Shown one piece after another: positions 32,103 through 40,415 of a stretch of 49,311 nucleotides of DNA. Where the stretch lies: the NCBI GenBank assembly GCA_027449865.1, contig DAIDKV010000139.1, positions 1 through 49,311 on the forward strand. Reading direction: 5' to 3'. Position 1 is the stretch's first letter. Each line of letters begins with the position of its first letter. Made by a program: the position numbers and the translations under genes. The stretch is from Planctomycetales bacterium (GTDB lineage Bacteria; Planctomycetota; Planctomycetia; Isosphaerales; Isosphaeraceae). The notes beneath the pieces are model-generated. The model had not been told where the DNA came from. It saw nothing but the letters and a program-made list of their open reading frames with translations, and searched no databases.

Positions 32103-33401
32103 ATGATTGGCGCGAAGCGGACCCCATCCACCGAGAGCTTGCGGGCGCTTGACGCGCTCAACGTCTTCCTGGCCGATGTCCGAGACGGCCTCGGCCCCTA
32201 TCTGGCGATCTATCTGACTCTCCGGCACTGGGACCCCGGTCATATCGGGATCGCGATGTCGGCGATGGGGATTGCGTCGGTCGCCGCGCAGACGCCGGCC
32301 GGCGCCCTGATCGACCGGACCCGCTCGAAGCGGGCGGTGATCGTTGGGGCAGCGATCGCGGTGGGGATCGGATCGGTCGTGATGGTGCTCCATCCGACCT
32401 TTCCTACCATCCTCGGGGCGCAGGTGCTGATGGGGGTGGCCTCCTCGGTCTTCGCGCCGGCGATCGCGGCAATGAGCCTCGGGCTGGTCGGGCACCTCGC
32501 GCTCTCGCGACGGACCGGCCGGAACGAGGCGTTCAACCACGCCGGTAACGTTGGGGCGGCCGTGCTGGCGATGATCATCGGCGACTACATCGCGTATGAG
32601 GGGATCTTCTACCTTCTCGCCGTGATGTGCCTCGCGACGATCGTCGCCGTTGGCTTCATCCGCCCCGGCGAGATCGACCACGACCTCGCCCGAGGCGCTG
32701 ATGCCGTGATCGGCCCCGACGAGGAAATCGTCGGCAAGCGTCCTCTGAGGATCGCGTCCATCGGCGAGCTGCTGCGCGACCGTCGGATCGCGATCTTCTC
32801 GGCGTCGGTGGTGCTCTTCCACTTCGCGAACGCCGCGATGCTCCCGCTGGCCGGTCAGAAGGTCTCGCACGGACATCCCGAGGGAGCGGCCGGGGCGATG
32901 TCGGCCTGCATCATCGCGGCACAGCTTGTAATGGTTCCGGTGGCGCTGCTGGCGAGCCGGTTGGCCGTCTCGTGGGGCCGCCGGCCGGTCTTCCTTGTCG
33001 GGTTCGCGATCCTGCCGATTCGAGGCTTCCTCTACACCACGACGGCCAGCCCGTATGCGATGGTCGCCATCCAGCTTCTCGACGGCATCGGCGCCGGAAT
33101 CTTCGGAGTGGTCGGGACGCTCGTCATTGCCGACCTGACCCACGGCACCGGCCGGTTCAACCTGATGCAGGGCGCCCTGGCAACGGCCACAGGGATTGGC
33201 GCCTCGGCCAGTAATCTGATGACGGGCTACGTGGTGCAAGCCGGCGGTTACGACGCGGGGTTTCTTGTCCTGGCCGCGATCGCCGCCCTGGCGCTGGCGT
33301 TCTTTGGCCTGGCGATGCCCGAGACCCGGTCCGAGATCGCGACAGCTTTGGATCGAGCGGAATCCTCCGTCTCCGCCCTGGTGCTCGATCAGGTCTCGTG
33401 A
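32103..33401 (+). CDS. MFS transporter
   Basis: A 432-residue major-facilitator transporter with about twelve hydrophobic helices. Helix 1 (LNVFLADVRDGLGPYLAIYL) and the motif-A loop between helices 2 and 3 (GALIDRTRSKRAVIVGAA) are clear. A central cytoplasmic loop (about 195-230, acidic) separates the two six-helix halves. The second half includes AIFSASVVLFHFANAAMLPL and SRLAVSWGRRPVFLVGFAIL, the latter repeating the charged loop. The substrate is unknown; the pattern is drug- or metabolite-exporter-like. ATG 32103 (MIGAKRTPSTESLRALDALN) is the first start compatible with helix 1. The neighbours give no clear clue. Confidence 0.92.
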   Translation: MIGAKRTPSTESLRALDALNVFLADVRDGLGPYLAIYLTLRHWDPGHIGIAMSAMGIASVAAQTPAGALIDRTRSKRAVIVGAAIAVGIGSVVMVLHPTFPTILGAQVLMGVASSVFAPAIAAMSLGLVGHLALSRRTGRNEAFNHAGNVGAAVLAMIIGDYIAYEGIFYLLAVMCLATIVAVGFIRPGEIDHDLARGADAVIGPDEEIVGKRPLRIASIGELLRDRRIAIFSASVVLFHFANAAMLPLAGQKVSHGHPEGAAGAMSACIIAAQLVMVPVALLASRLAVSWGRRPVFLVGFAILPIRGFLYTTTASPYAMVAIQLLDGIGAGIFGVVGTLVIADLTHGTGRFNLMQGALATATGIGASASNLMTGYVVQAGGYDAGFLVLAAIAALALAFFGLAMPETRSEIATALDRAESSVSALVLDQVS

Positions 33402-33552
33402 GCCGATTCAGGAGAAGATTCAAGGATCATGATTGGTCGGCAGGATCAGGCCGGGCCGGCGCCGGAGATCCCTCGGGATGGACTCTATGATGAAATCCCT
33501 CGCATGGGACGGCACCGTCCCGAATCGCAACCCCAGCAACGAGGTTCTCTCC

Positions 33553-34605
33553 ATGTTCGACGAAGCAGTGATCGTGGCGATCCCAGGCGATCTGCACCTG
33601 ACTGAGCCCGGGCTTCCGAATCATCGGGCGGCCGAGCGGGTGGTGGAAGAGATCAACCAGTGCATCCGCCCGGATTTTGTGCAATTCATTGGCGACAACG
33701 TCCAGGACGCGACCGAGGAACAGCTTCACCTTTTCGACGAGCTGCGCGGGCGGCTCTCAATGCCGCACTTCGCCCTGGTCGGCGACCACGACGTCAAGGA
33801 CGACCCCGAAGCGAGCGGGTTTCGCGCGCACGTCGGTCCGACGTATGGCTCAACCTCTCTGCGCGGCTTCCGCTTCATCCGGCTCGACACCCAGCAGGCT
33901 CGGCCCCTGGGAATCTCGGCCGGTCAGATCGACTGGTTCCGCGCCGAGGTGGACGCGGCAATCGCCGCGGGTGAGCGAGTGGTGATCTTCCAGCACAACT
34001 TCCCGTACCAGATCTGGGAGACGTTCGACGGCCCTGGGATCGACGACTGGCGTGCGATCGTGCAGACGCGTCGGATCACGGCGATTGTTTGCGGCCACAC
34101 GCATTATGGTCAGGTTGTGAACGACGGCCGGAACGCCTGCGTCGCGACGCGGTCAATCGGTGATCCCGAGGGGGGCCCGGCGGGATACACGCTGGCCGTC
34201 CTTCGCGGCGACGACCTGGCGATCGCCTTTCGCTCGATCGAGGACCAGGGGCCAATCGCGATGGTTCTCCATCCGCGTGAGTCGATCCTGGCGACCGCCC
34301 CTTCGCACGTCGTCCGAGGTCTCGACCGGATCGTGGTCCGTGCGTGGTCCACGTCGGCCCTGGAGCAGGTCCGGGCGCGGGTGGATGCCGGGCCCTGGAT
34401 TCTGCTCGAGGCCGCAGGCAAGGAGTGGTCGGCCCCGCTCGACGGCGGCCGGCTCTCGAAGGGCGAGCACGACCTGCACGTCGAGGTCCGCGACCAGGAC
34501 GGCGGCCTCGCCACCCAGACGATTCGGTTCGTCGTTGACTCGACCGGTCGATACACGGCCGTCCCCCGCGCCGAGCCGAGGGTCGAGCAAACGGCCTTCT
34601 GCTGA
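33553..34605 (+). CDS. Calcineurin-like metallophosphoesterase
   Basis: A 350-residue protein with the dinuclear-metal phosphoesterase motifs in order: GDLHL (D13, H15), GDN (FVQFIGDNVQDA), GDHD (LVGDHDVKDD; the family usually has GNH[DE]), FQHNFP and GHTHYGQ. The last ~100 residues (from about 245) form a beta-sandwich, Ig- or fibronectin-like (LDRIVVRAWSTSALEQVRAR, DLHVEVRDQDGGLATQTIRF). That arrangement is common in phosphoesterases acting on nucleotides or envelope substrates. There is no signal peptide with start ATG 33553 (MFDEAVIVAIPGDLHL); upstream in-frame starts exist at 33478-33490. The gene stands alone between the transporter and a convergent exported-protein gene. Confidence 0.9.
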   Translation: MFDEAVIVAIPGDLHLTEPGLPNHRAAERVVEEINQCIRPDFVQFIGDNVQDATEEQLHLFDELRGRLSMPHFALVGDHDVKDDPEASGFRAHVGPTYGSTSLRGFRFIRLDTQQARPLGISAGQIDWFRAEVDAAIAAGERVVIFQHNFPYQIWETFDGPGIDDWRAIVQTRRITAIVCGHTHYGQVVNDGRNACVATRSIGDPEGGPAGYTLAVLRGDDLAIAFRSIEDQGPIAMVLHPRESILATAPSHVVRGLDRIVVRAWSTSALEQVRARVDAGPWILLEAAGKEWSAPLDGGRLSKGEHDLHVEVRDQDGGLATQTIRFVVDSTGRYTAVPRAEPRVEQTAFC

Positions 34606-34634
34606 GCGATTGGCACGTGTCTTCAAAACCGCCA

Positions 34635-34695
34635 ACGGCGTCGAGGGTGCATCCCCGGCGCCGTCGGTGGTCGTTCGTCTTTCGGAGCGAACTCC
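34635..34695. terminator. Hairpins between convergent genes
   Basis: ACGGCG/CGCCGT (34635-34640 with 34659-34664, with an inner GGG/CCC) and CGGAG-CGAA-CTCCG (34682-34695) lie in the 92-bp gap between convergent genes. The second sits directly after the stop codon of the minus-strand gene. The T-tracts are poor, so termination is only plausible. Confidence 0.4.
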
Positions 34696-34697
34696 GC

Positions 34698-36011
34698 TCA
34701 GAAGAGAGTGCCGGTGCTGGGGACCGGGCTGGGGTTGATCGGCGAGCCGGTGTAAGGGAGCGTCCCGTTGACAGGCAGCGGGTTGGGGTTGATCGGCGAG
34801 CCGGTGTAGGGCAGCGTGCCGGTAACCGAGAGGGGCGAGGGATTCGCTGGGGTGCCGGTGTAGGGGAGCGTCCCGTTGGTTGGCAGCGGCGACGCGTTGA
34901 TCGGCCCGACCGGGTAGGCCAGCGGGTTGATCGCGATCGGACTGTAGGCCAGTGGACCGAACGGTAAGGCACCCTGCACGCCGATCGTGCTCAGCGGGAA
35001 GGTCGCCGCGCTCCCGAGCACGGAGGTCGTGGCACCTGAGAGACCCGGCGTGGGAACCATTCCGCCGGTGTCCAGCGCCCCTAGCGGCGAGGTCGGCGTG
35101 ACCGAGGTCGGATACCCGGTGCTGGCGAATCCGGTCGTGCCGTAGCCGAGCAGGCCCGTCGTGCCGAAGCCAGTCTGGCCGGTCGTGCCGAAGCCGGTGG
35201 TGCTGTAGCCGAGTCCGCTTCCCATGTTCGAGCCGATCGTCCCAAAGCCTGTGGTGACCAGCCCGGTCGGACTGTACCCGGGAGCGACGTAGCCGAAATT
35301 GCCGCCGGTCGTCACGGTCGCGGCCGGAGAGGTGGCGACGAGCGTTGGCAGGGCGCTGCCCTGCGAGTTATTCACGACCGAGTAGGCTGGTAACGCCGTG
35401 CCAATGACCCCGCTGGTCGGAAGCAGTCCGGTCGCGAGCGTGTTGGTCGCTGCCGATGTTCCGAAAATCGCCGTCCGGTCCGCAAGGCCGCGGGCCAGCA
35501 GGTCGGCCCGTGCGGTGACACCCCGGGCCAGGAGGTCGGCTCTTGCCACGGCGCCTCGGGTCAGAGCGGATGTCACCGGTACCCCGGACGTCGTCGAAAC
35601 CCCGGTGCCCAGGTCGGTGACCGTCACGGCGCCGGTTGGGGAGACCGAAACCAGCGGATCCTTGGCCATCGCCGACTTCGAGAATGCCAGGGTCGCGACC
35701 CCTCGATGATGGCCCAGCGCCGCTCTGCCCGCATGGAGCCGATGATGAGCCGCGAAATGATGGTGAGCCGCACCATGATGATGGGCCGCGAATCGATGTT
35801 GGGCCGCGAGGCGATGCTCGACGGCAAGGCGGTGGTCGACCGCCGCGTGGTGGGCGACCGCGGCATGCGCCGCTGCTCCCATCCCCGAGAGCAACGATCG
35901 ATCTTCCAATTTCGACTGGTCGCCGCTCATCGACGGAACGAACTGGTGACGACGACGATCTGAGCGAACCGTATCGACCTCGGTCCGGTGGATTTTCAGG
36001 GCGCGCAACAT
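34698..36011 (-). CDS. Exported repeat protein with His-rich block, paralogue 1
   Basis: A 437-residue protein of an unrecognised family. Four zones are visible. (1) A basic start ending in LEDRSLLS (35-42), the LEPR-XLL-type motif. (2) A histidine-rich block (about 49-103) built of six-residue units such as HRLAVE and HRLAAQ plus HHH clusters. (3) A conserved strand, PLVSVSPTGAVTV (119-131), followed by Ala/Thr-rich repeats (ARADLLARGVTARADLLARG). (4) Low-complexity repeats, first TTGFGTTG-type, then an 18-residue unit GTLPYTGSPINPNPLPVN in about four copies to the end. The His block may bind divalent metal; the rest looks like an extended fibrous wall protein. GGAG precedes ATG 36011. A paralogue lies 334 bp upstream on the same strand. 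Confidence 0.82.
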   Translation of the reverse strand: MLRALKIHRTEVDTVRSDRRRHQFVPSMSGDQSKLEDRSLLSGMGAAAHAAVAHHAAVDHRLAVEHRLAAQHRFAAHHHGAAHHHFAAHHRLHAGRAALGHHRGVATLAFSKSAMAKDPLVSVSPTGAVTVTDLGTGVSTTSGVPVTSALTRGAVARADLLARGVTARADLLARGLADRTAIFGTSAATNTLATGLLPTSGVIGTALPAYSVVNNSQGSALPTLVATSPAATVTTGGNFGYVAPGYSPTGLVTTGFGTIGSNMGSGLGYSTTGFGTTGQTGFGTTGLLGYGTTGFASTGYPTSVTPTSPLGALDTGGMVPTPGLSGATTSVLGSAATFPLSTIGVQGALPFGPLAYSPIAINPLAYPVGPINASPLPTNGTLPYTGTPANPSPLSVTGTLPYTGSPINPNPLPVNGTLPYTGSPINPSPVPSTGTLF

Positions 36012-36157
36012 GACTGGATCTCCTCGGTGGAGTACGCGAGAACTCGTATTTTGATGCGTCCGGGCGGACGCTCGATCCCGGAAGGAGCCGCCTCATCCGA
36101 TTGGGGAGGCGATCGCTTATTGGTGTTCTAGATAAGGCAAGTGGTGTGCCAGGCGGG

Positions 36158-36339
36158 TTTCAGTTTTTCAGTTTTCAGTTTTCGGTTCGGATAATCGGTC
36201 GATGATGTTTCGCCGCGATTCACCGCATCTCGACAGGAAAACGTTTTCAACAAACAATCACAAGCTCTACCACCGTAAGCGTAACGGCCTACAATCCCAT
36301 TACTGAAAACTGAAAACTGAAAACTGAAAACGGAAAACT
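36158..36339. repeat. Paired inverted TTTTCAG microsatellite arms
   Basis: Between the two paralogous genes, a left arm (about 36158-36187) of TTTTCAG-type units is mirrored by a right arm of CTGAAAA units (about 36302-36339), separated by about 115 bp of AT-richer DNA. The right arm ends a few bases from the stop codon of the gene at 36345. The arms could pair into a hairpin of about 30 bp. The same design, larger, occurs at 48968-49311. Confidence 0.8.
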
Positions 36340-36344
36340 CTTCC

Positions 36345-37538
36345 CTAGGCCATATTCAGTCCCGAATAGAGGGAAGAAGCGGTGGTAAGGTAGGGATCGA
36401 CGGATGCGACGGCGGCCAGCGACGGGTTGACCGAGGCAATCGCGCCAACGTAGGGGTTGTATGTGGAGATGGTTCCGACGTAGGGATTCATGGCGTCGAT
36501 GGTGGCGAGATAGGGGTTGGCCGCGGCGATGCTGGCGAGGATTGGGGTGGTCGATTCGAGAGTAGCGAGGTACGGGTTCGCCAGGGTCGCGGAGGCCAAG
36601 TACGGGTTGACCGAGCGGATCTCGGCCAAATACAGATTGTTTGCGGCCCTCGAGATGGGGTAGACGCCAGCGGTTCCGATGGCGGAGGTGAGATACGGGT
36701 TGGCGGAGACGCTGCCGGTAAGGTCGGGAGTGATTGACGAGAAGGAACTCCCGGTAGCGGCCGTGGGCATATACGACGGTGCGGCGAAGGTTGTGAGCGG
36801 ACCCGTCTGGCCGATGGTGGCCGACGGGATGGTCGGCAGGCCGGAACTGTCGATCATGGCCGTCGGCAGGCCCGTTCCGAAGCCTGAGTATGGTGTGAGG
36901 GTGGAGAGCCCTGCGAGCATGCTGCCTCCGCTGCCGGTGCCAAGGGCGACGATGTTTGGCCCGCTCGGGGTAAACGCGGTGCCGCTTGTGCTGTAGGTCC
37001 GGCCGGTCGCGCCGAGGGCCGTACCGGTGGCGCCGAAATCGGCGCCCGTCGTGCCGAGACCCAGCACCGACGCGGGGATGGCAGTGCCTGTCGCACTGGC
37101 TCGCGTCTCAATCGCCGGAAAGCTGTAGACCCCGCCGACCGAGACCGCGCCCATTGGTGAAACGGAGACGATCGGATCGTGGGTGATCGCCGCGCTCGCG
37201 CCTGGCATGACCGCGAGCTTCCCTCGATGCGAGCGAACCACTGCGCCCGTATGGGTCGCGAAGTTGTGTCTGGCGGCGAGCCGGTGCTCAACCGCGAGAT
37301 GGTGCCGGGCCGCGAGGCGATGCTCGACCATGAGCCGGTGATCGACCGCGAGGCGGTGATCAACCGCGAGTCGGTGATCGACAGCCGCAAGATGGCCGGG
37401 GGTGGCGGGGGCTGCGGTGAGGAGCTTTCGATCCTCCAGTGGCGACGCGAATCCATCGAGCGACGGGCGGAACTCCCGCCGTGAGCGTCGCGACGAGACG
37501 GACGACAGGGACGGATCAAGGGCGATTCGGCGCGACAT
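36345..37538 (-). CDS. Exported repeat protein with His-rich block, paralogue 2
   Basis: A 397-residue paralogue of the protein at 34698-36011, with the same zones. A basic start ends in LEDRKLLT (34-41). A histidine block (about 49-95) of six-residue repeats HRLAVD, HRLMVE, HRLAAR follows, about seven copies, encoded by an 18-bp tandem repeat. Then comes a strand matching PIVSVSPMGAVSV (122-134) and Gly/Thr-rich sequence (TGADFGATGTALGATGRTYS). The C-terminal array has about nine ten-residue units of the type NPYLATIDAM or NPYVGTISTY. The conserved strand and block order show common descent, while the terminal repeats differ completely. GGAGGTCTCATC precedes ATG 37538. Surface location and metal binding are inference. 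Confidence 0.82.
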   Translation of the reverse strand: MSRRIALDPSLSSVSSRRSRREFRPSLDGFASPLEDRKLLTAAPATPGHLAAVDHRLAVDHRLAVDHRLMVEHRLAARHHLAVEHRLAARHNFATHTGAVVRSHRGKLAVMPGASAAITHDPIVSVSPMGAVSVGGVYSFPAIETRASATGTAIPASVLGLGTTGADFGATGTALGATGRTYSTSGTAFTPSGPNIVALGTGSGGSMLAGLSTLTPYSGFGTGLPTAMIDSSGLPTIPSATIGQTGPLTTFAAPSYMPTAATGSSFSSITPDLTGSVSANPYLTSAIGTAGVYPISRAANNLYLAEIRSVNPYLASATLANPYLATLESTTPILASIAAANPYLATIDAMNPYVGTISTYNPYVGAIASVNPSLAAVASVDPYLTTASSLYSGLNMA

Positions 37539-37872
37539 GATGAGACCTCCGTGGGTCGATGCCGGTCATTCCTGGAAGCCGAGAGCCCAGGCGGGCGCCC
37601 GGCCGTCGGATAGGTCCTCCGCGGGTCGGAGGGATCAGGTAGGAACATTCTGATGAGCCAGCAACCCCGATGCCGTTATCGCTCGTCGGACGAGGATGGT
37701 GGAGCCCGGTCGGACTCGTTTGGTCCTCGCTGTTGCCCCGTGCCGAGGGCTCGGGGGAAGATGGGTCGATCGGGCACTTCGATTTTTCCCCGGGAAAAGT
37801 TGGGACGCGCCGGCCGATCAGGTCCCAGTAAGAGGTAGAAGGCCTGAGAGCGGAGACGCGGGAGGTTCGTCG

Positions 37873-39798
37873 ATGGCGACCGGATCGGGATCGGCGCGAG
37901 ACGTCTGGAAGGGGCTCGAAGGGCTCTTTCGCTTCGGCACGTTGGGGGCGGTGGATGACGCCGAACTGCTCGGCCGGTTCGTCGACGCCGGACGCGGCGA
38001 GGCGGCCGAGGCGGCGTTTGCGGCGATGGTCGAGCGGCATGGGCCCATGGTCCTGGGCGTCTGCCGTCGCGTGCTGGGCGACCGCCACGAGGCCGAGGAT
38101 GCGTTTCAGGCGACCTTTCTGATCCTGGCGCGGAAGGCCCGGTGGATCGCCCGGCCGGAGCAACTGGCGAGCTGGCTGCACGGGGTCGCCGTCCGGACCG
38201 CCCGCGACGCCCGCCATCGCGACGACCGCCGCCGCGCCCGCGAGCGGAAGGCGTCGCTCCCGGCCGACGCTGCCGTCCCACCCGACGATTCCGCCGATCG
38301 CGACGAGCTGCGGGCGATCATCGACGAGGAACTGACGCGGCTGCCGGCGGCCTATCGAGGGCCGGTGATCCTCTGCGAGCTGGACGGCCTCTCGCGAAGG
38401 GCGGCGGCGGTCCGGCTTGGGATCTCGGAGGGAACGCTTTCGAGCCGATTGGCCCGGGCGCGTGGACTGCTCCGCGACCGGCTGACCCGGCGAGGCCTCT
38501 CGCCCTCGGCCTCGACGCTCGCGATCCTGGCGCGGCCGATCCGCGCCGTTCTGATCCCGCCGTCTCTGGCGGAGGTCACCATCACGGCCGCGGCTCGGGT
38601 CGCGGCCGGCACGTCTCTGGCCGGCGCCGCGGCGGCGCCGGTCGTCACGCTCACCCAGGGAGCCCTGAACGCCATGTTGTTCGCGAAAGTCAAGGGCGTC
38701 GCTTATGCGGTCGCCTCGATCGCCGTCGTGTCGACGGGGGTTGGCGTGCTCGCTCAGGCGCCGGATCGAGGCGGACCGCCCCGGCCGTCGCCTTCGCGGG
38801 ACGCTCGTCCCGAGGTCGTGGAGCAGAAGGTCGAGCGTCGCGATCGGCCCGGCCGGGGCTCGTCGCGGGAGGACCGCCTCGACGCCCTGGAGAGGAAGCT
38901 CGACCGGATACTTGAGGCCCTCGGCGACGGCCGACGAGGCGAGGGTCAGGGCGACTACTGGAAGAACCCGACGTTCGGAAAGGAGAAGAGTTTCGACACC
39001 TGGTCGGCCTCGGCGTCGCGGACGAATCCGGGTGCGCCCGCCCCGCCGCCGGCCGCGCCCCGACCACCGGTCCCGCCGTCGCCGGACGTGGCGGTTGCCG
39101 ACCTTCCGCCGGACGCGCCGGCCGTCGCCCCGGCCCCGCCGCTGCCGCCAACGGTGACGATCCCCCACGCGGGCATGGCCGCAGCGGGCGTCTTCGCCGT
39201 CCCCGAGCCGAACTCGCTCGAAGGGCGCGTCGCCGAGCTGGACCGTCGGCTGACCGCTCTGGAGAACCGCCTCAATTCGCCGACCGGCTGGATCCGACGG
39301 CTGGACCAGCGCCAGCGTCCGGATCAGGTCCCGAATCGCGCGGCTGGCCAACCTCCCATCGAATATTCGTACTACGAGGATGTCACCTACGAGGATGTCA
39401 CCACGGTTGCTGAGCCGACACCGCCTGTCGCGCCCCGATCCTCGGCCCGGCCGAGTCGAGCAGCCCCCGAGACCGACGGCGATTCGCCCCGGCCTTCGGC
39501 GAGGCCTCGCAACAACAGCAGGCCGGCGCGCTCGGCCCCCGAGGCCGATGTCGAGCCTTCCGAGCCGAAGGCGGGTGCCCATAGCGAGGCCAGCAGGCCG
39601 GTCGTCCGCCCCGGGCCCGAGAACCAGGAGGACAGCGAGACCTCGCCTCGCCGATCCTCGTCGAGCGACCGGGATGACGGTTCGACGCAACGCACAACGG
39701 ACAGCGAGACCTCGCCTCGCCGATCCTCGTCGAGGCCAGCGGGCGACCCGAACCGGGCCAATTCGTGGCCAGCGGGCGACCCGAACCGGGCCAATTGA
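37873..39798 (+). CDS. ECF sigma factor with membrane helix and long exported tail
   Basis: A 641-residue protein. Residues 1-205 form a complete ECF sigma factor: region 2 (MVLGVCRRVLGDRHEAEDAF, then QATFLILARKARWI) and region 4 (ELTRLPAAYRGPVILCELDG, then SRRAAAVRLGISEGTLSSRL). A linker follows, then one membrane helix at about 275-295 (GVAYAVASIAVVSTGVGVLA). The remaining ~345 residues lie beyond the membrane: a coiled segment (EDRLDALERKLDRILEALGD), Pro/Ala-rich sequence, a second short coil (EGRVAELDRRLTALENRLNS) and a Ser/Arg/Pro-rich repetitive end. Such sigma factors with built-in sensor tails occur in planctomycetes; regulation may be by proteolytic release instead of a separate anti-sigma. 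GGAGG precedes ATG 37873. Confidence 0.9.
   Translation: MATGSGSARDVWKGLEGLFRFGTLGAVDDAELLGRFVDAGRGEAAEAAFAAMVERHGPMVLGVCRRVLGDRHEAEDAFQATFLILARKARWIARPEQLASWLHGVAVRTARDARHRDDRRRARERKASLPADAAVPPDDSADRDELRAIIDEELTRLPAAYRGPVILCELDGLSRRAAAVRLGISEGTLSSRLARARGLLRDRLTRRGLSPSASTLAILARPIRAVLIPPSLAEVTITAAARVAAGTSLAGAAAAPVVTLTQGALNAMLFAKVKGVAYAVASIAVVSTGVGVLAQAPDRGGPPRPSPSRDARPEVVEQKVERRDRPGRGSSREDRLDALERKLDRILEALGDGRRGEGQGDYWKNPTFGKEKSFDTWSASASRTNPGAPAPPPAAPRPPVPPSPDVAVADLPPDAPAVAPAPPLPPTVTIPHAGMAAAGVFAVPEPNSLEGRVAELDRRLTALENRLNSPTGWIRRLDQRQRPDQVPNRAAGQPPIEYSYYEDVTYEDVTTVAEPTPPVAPRSSARPSRAAPETDGDSPRPSARPRNNSRPARSAPEADVEPSEPKAGAHSEASRPVVRPGPENQEDSETSPRRSSSSDRDDGSTQRTTDSETSPRRSSSRPAGDPNRANSWPAGDPNRAN
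39631..39796 (+). repeat. Direct repeats within the 3' end of the sigma-factor gene
   Basis: A ~35-bp segment beginning GACAGCGAGACCTCGCCTCG occurs at 39631 and 39700 (period 69 bp, 23 codons). A 30-bp segment beginning GGCCAGCGGGCGACCCGAAC occurs at 39734 and 39767 (period 33 bp, 11 codons). Both periods are multiples of three, so the frame is kept and the tail lengthened. The stop codon follows directly after the last copy. Confidence 0.85.
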
Positions 39799-39870
39799 TC
39801 CACCCCGGAAGATCGATCCTGGGACCGCGAGACGAACAGCCTCGTTCGCGCCCAGGATCGTCGGCGAGTC

Positions 39871-40094
39871 GGAGCCGGCTCCAGCCGGCAATTCCGCGCG
39901 TCACCTCTGGCTTCGTCCGGATCGATCCGTTGTAGGAGCCGGCTCCAGCCGGCGATCTTCGCGCCGCTTCGGCTTCGTCCGGGTCGCCAGCTGGAGCTGG
40001 CTCCTACATTGGTGTCCGCTCTGGTCCGACGCGAAGGACATGGCGATCACCCCTGTAGGAGCCGGCTCCAGCCGGCGATCTTCGCGTCCGGTTC
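39871..40094. repeat. REP-like GTAGGAGCCGGCTCC repeats, four copies
   Basis: The 617-bp gap between the sigma factor and the beta-helix gene holds four copies of a partly palindromic unit, TAGGAGCCGGCTCCAGCCGG followed by CGATCTTCGCG. They lie at about 39871-39898 (partial), 39931-39966, 39983-40008 (inverted and diverged) and 40054-40094. Each contains GGAGCCGGCTCC, a perfect palindrome. They alternate with a GGCTTCGTCCGG segment. No gene is recognised in the gap; the 40095-40415 part shows no other structure. Confidence 0.82.
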
Positions 40095-40415
40095 GACTCC
40101 GATTCGATGGCCGCTCGGTCCCCCGCCTTATTCCATCGCTCCACGGCGATCTCATCTCCGGACGGGCACTTCAACAGGAGGGCCCTGCGAAAATCCTGAT
40201 CCTCGATTTTTCGTCCCGGGTGTCTGATCCCGACACGATCCGGCAATCCACCGAGTGGGGCGAGACGGACGCGAGGCCCAATCTCATCGGCCTCTCGTCT
40301 CCCAGCGATCTCGGCGAAAACGGAAGCGGCCCGCGAATGCGGTGTGGTGGTCGAGCGACGGTCGTTCGACCTCTCCGATAGGGGTGCGCTCTCAAGCAAT
40401 CGAGGATCTACCGCC

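Noticed and set aside
37516-39891. 791-codon minus-strand frame opposite the sigma-factor gene
   Set aside because: Arg/Gly-rich shadow with no motif; the plus strand carries intact sigma regions 2 and 4 and a ribosome-binding site.
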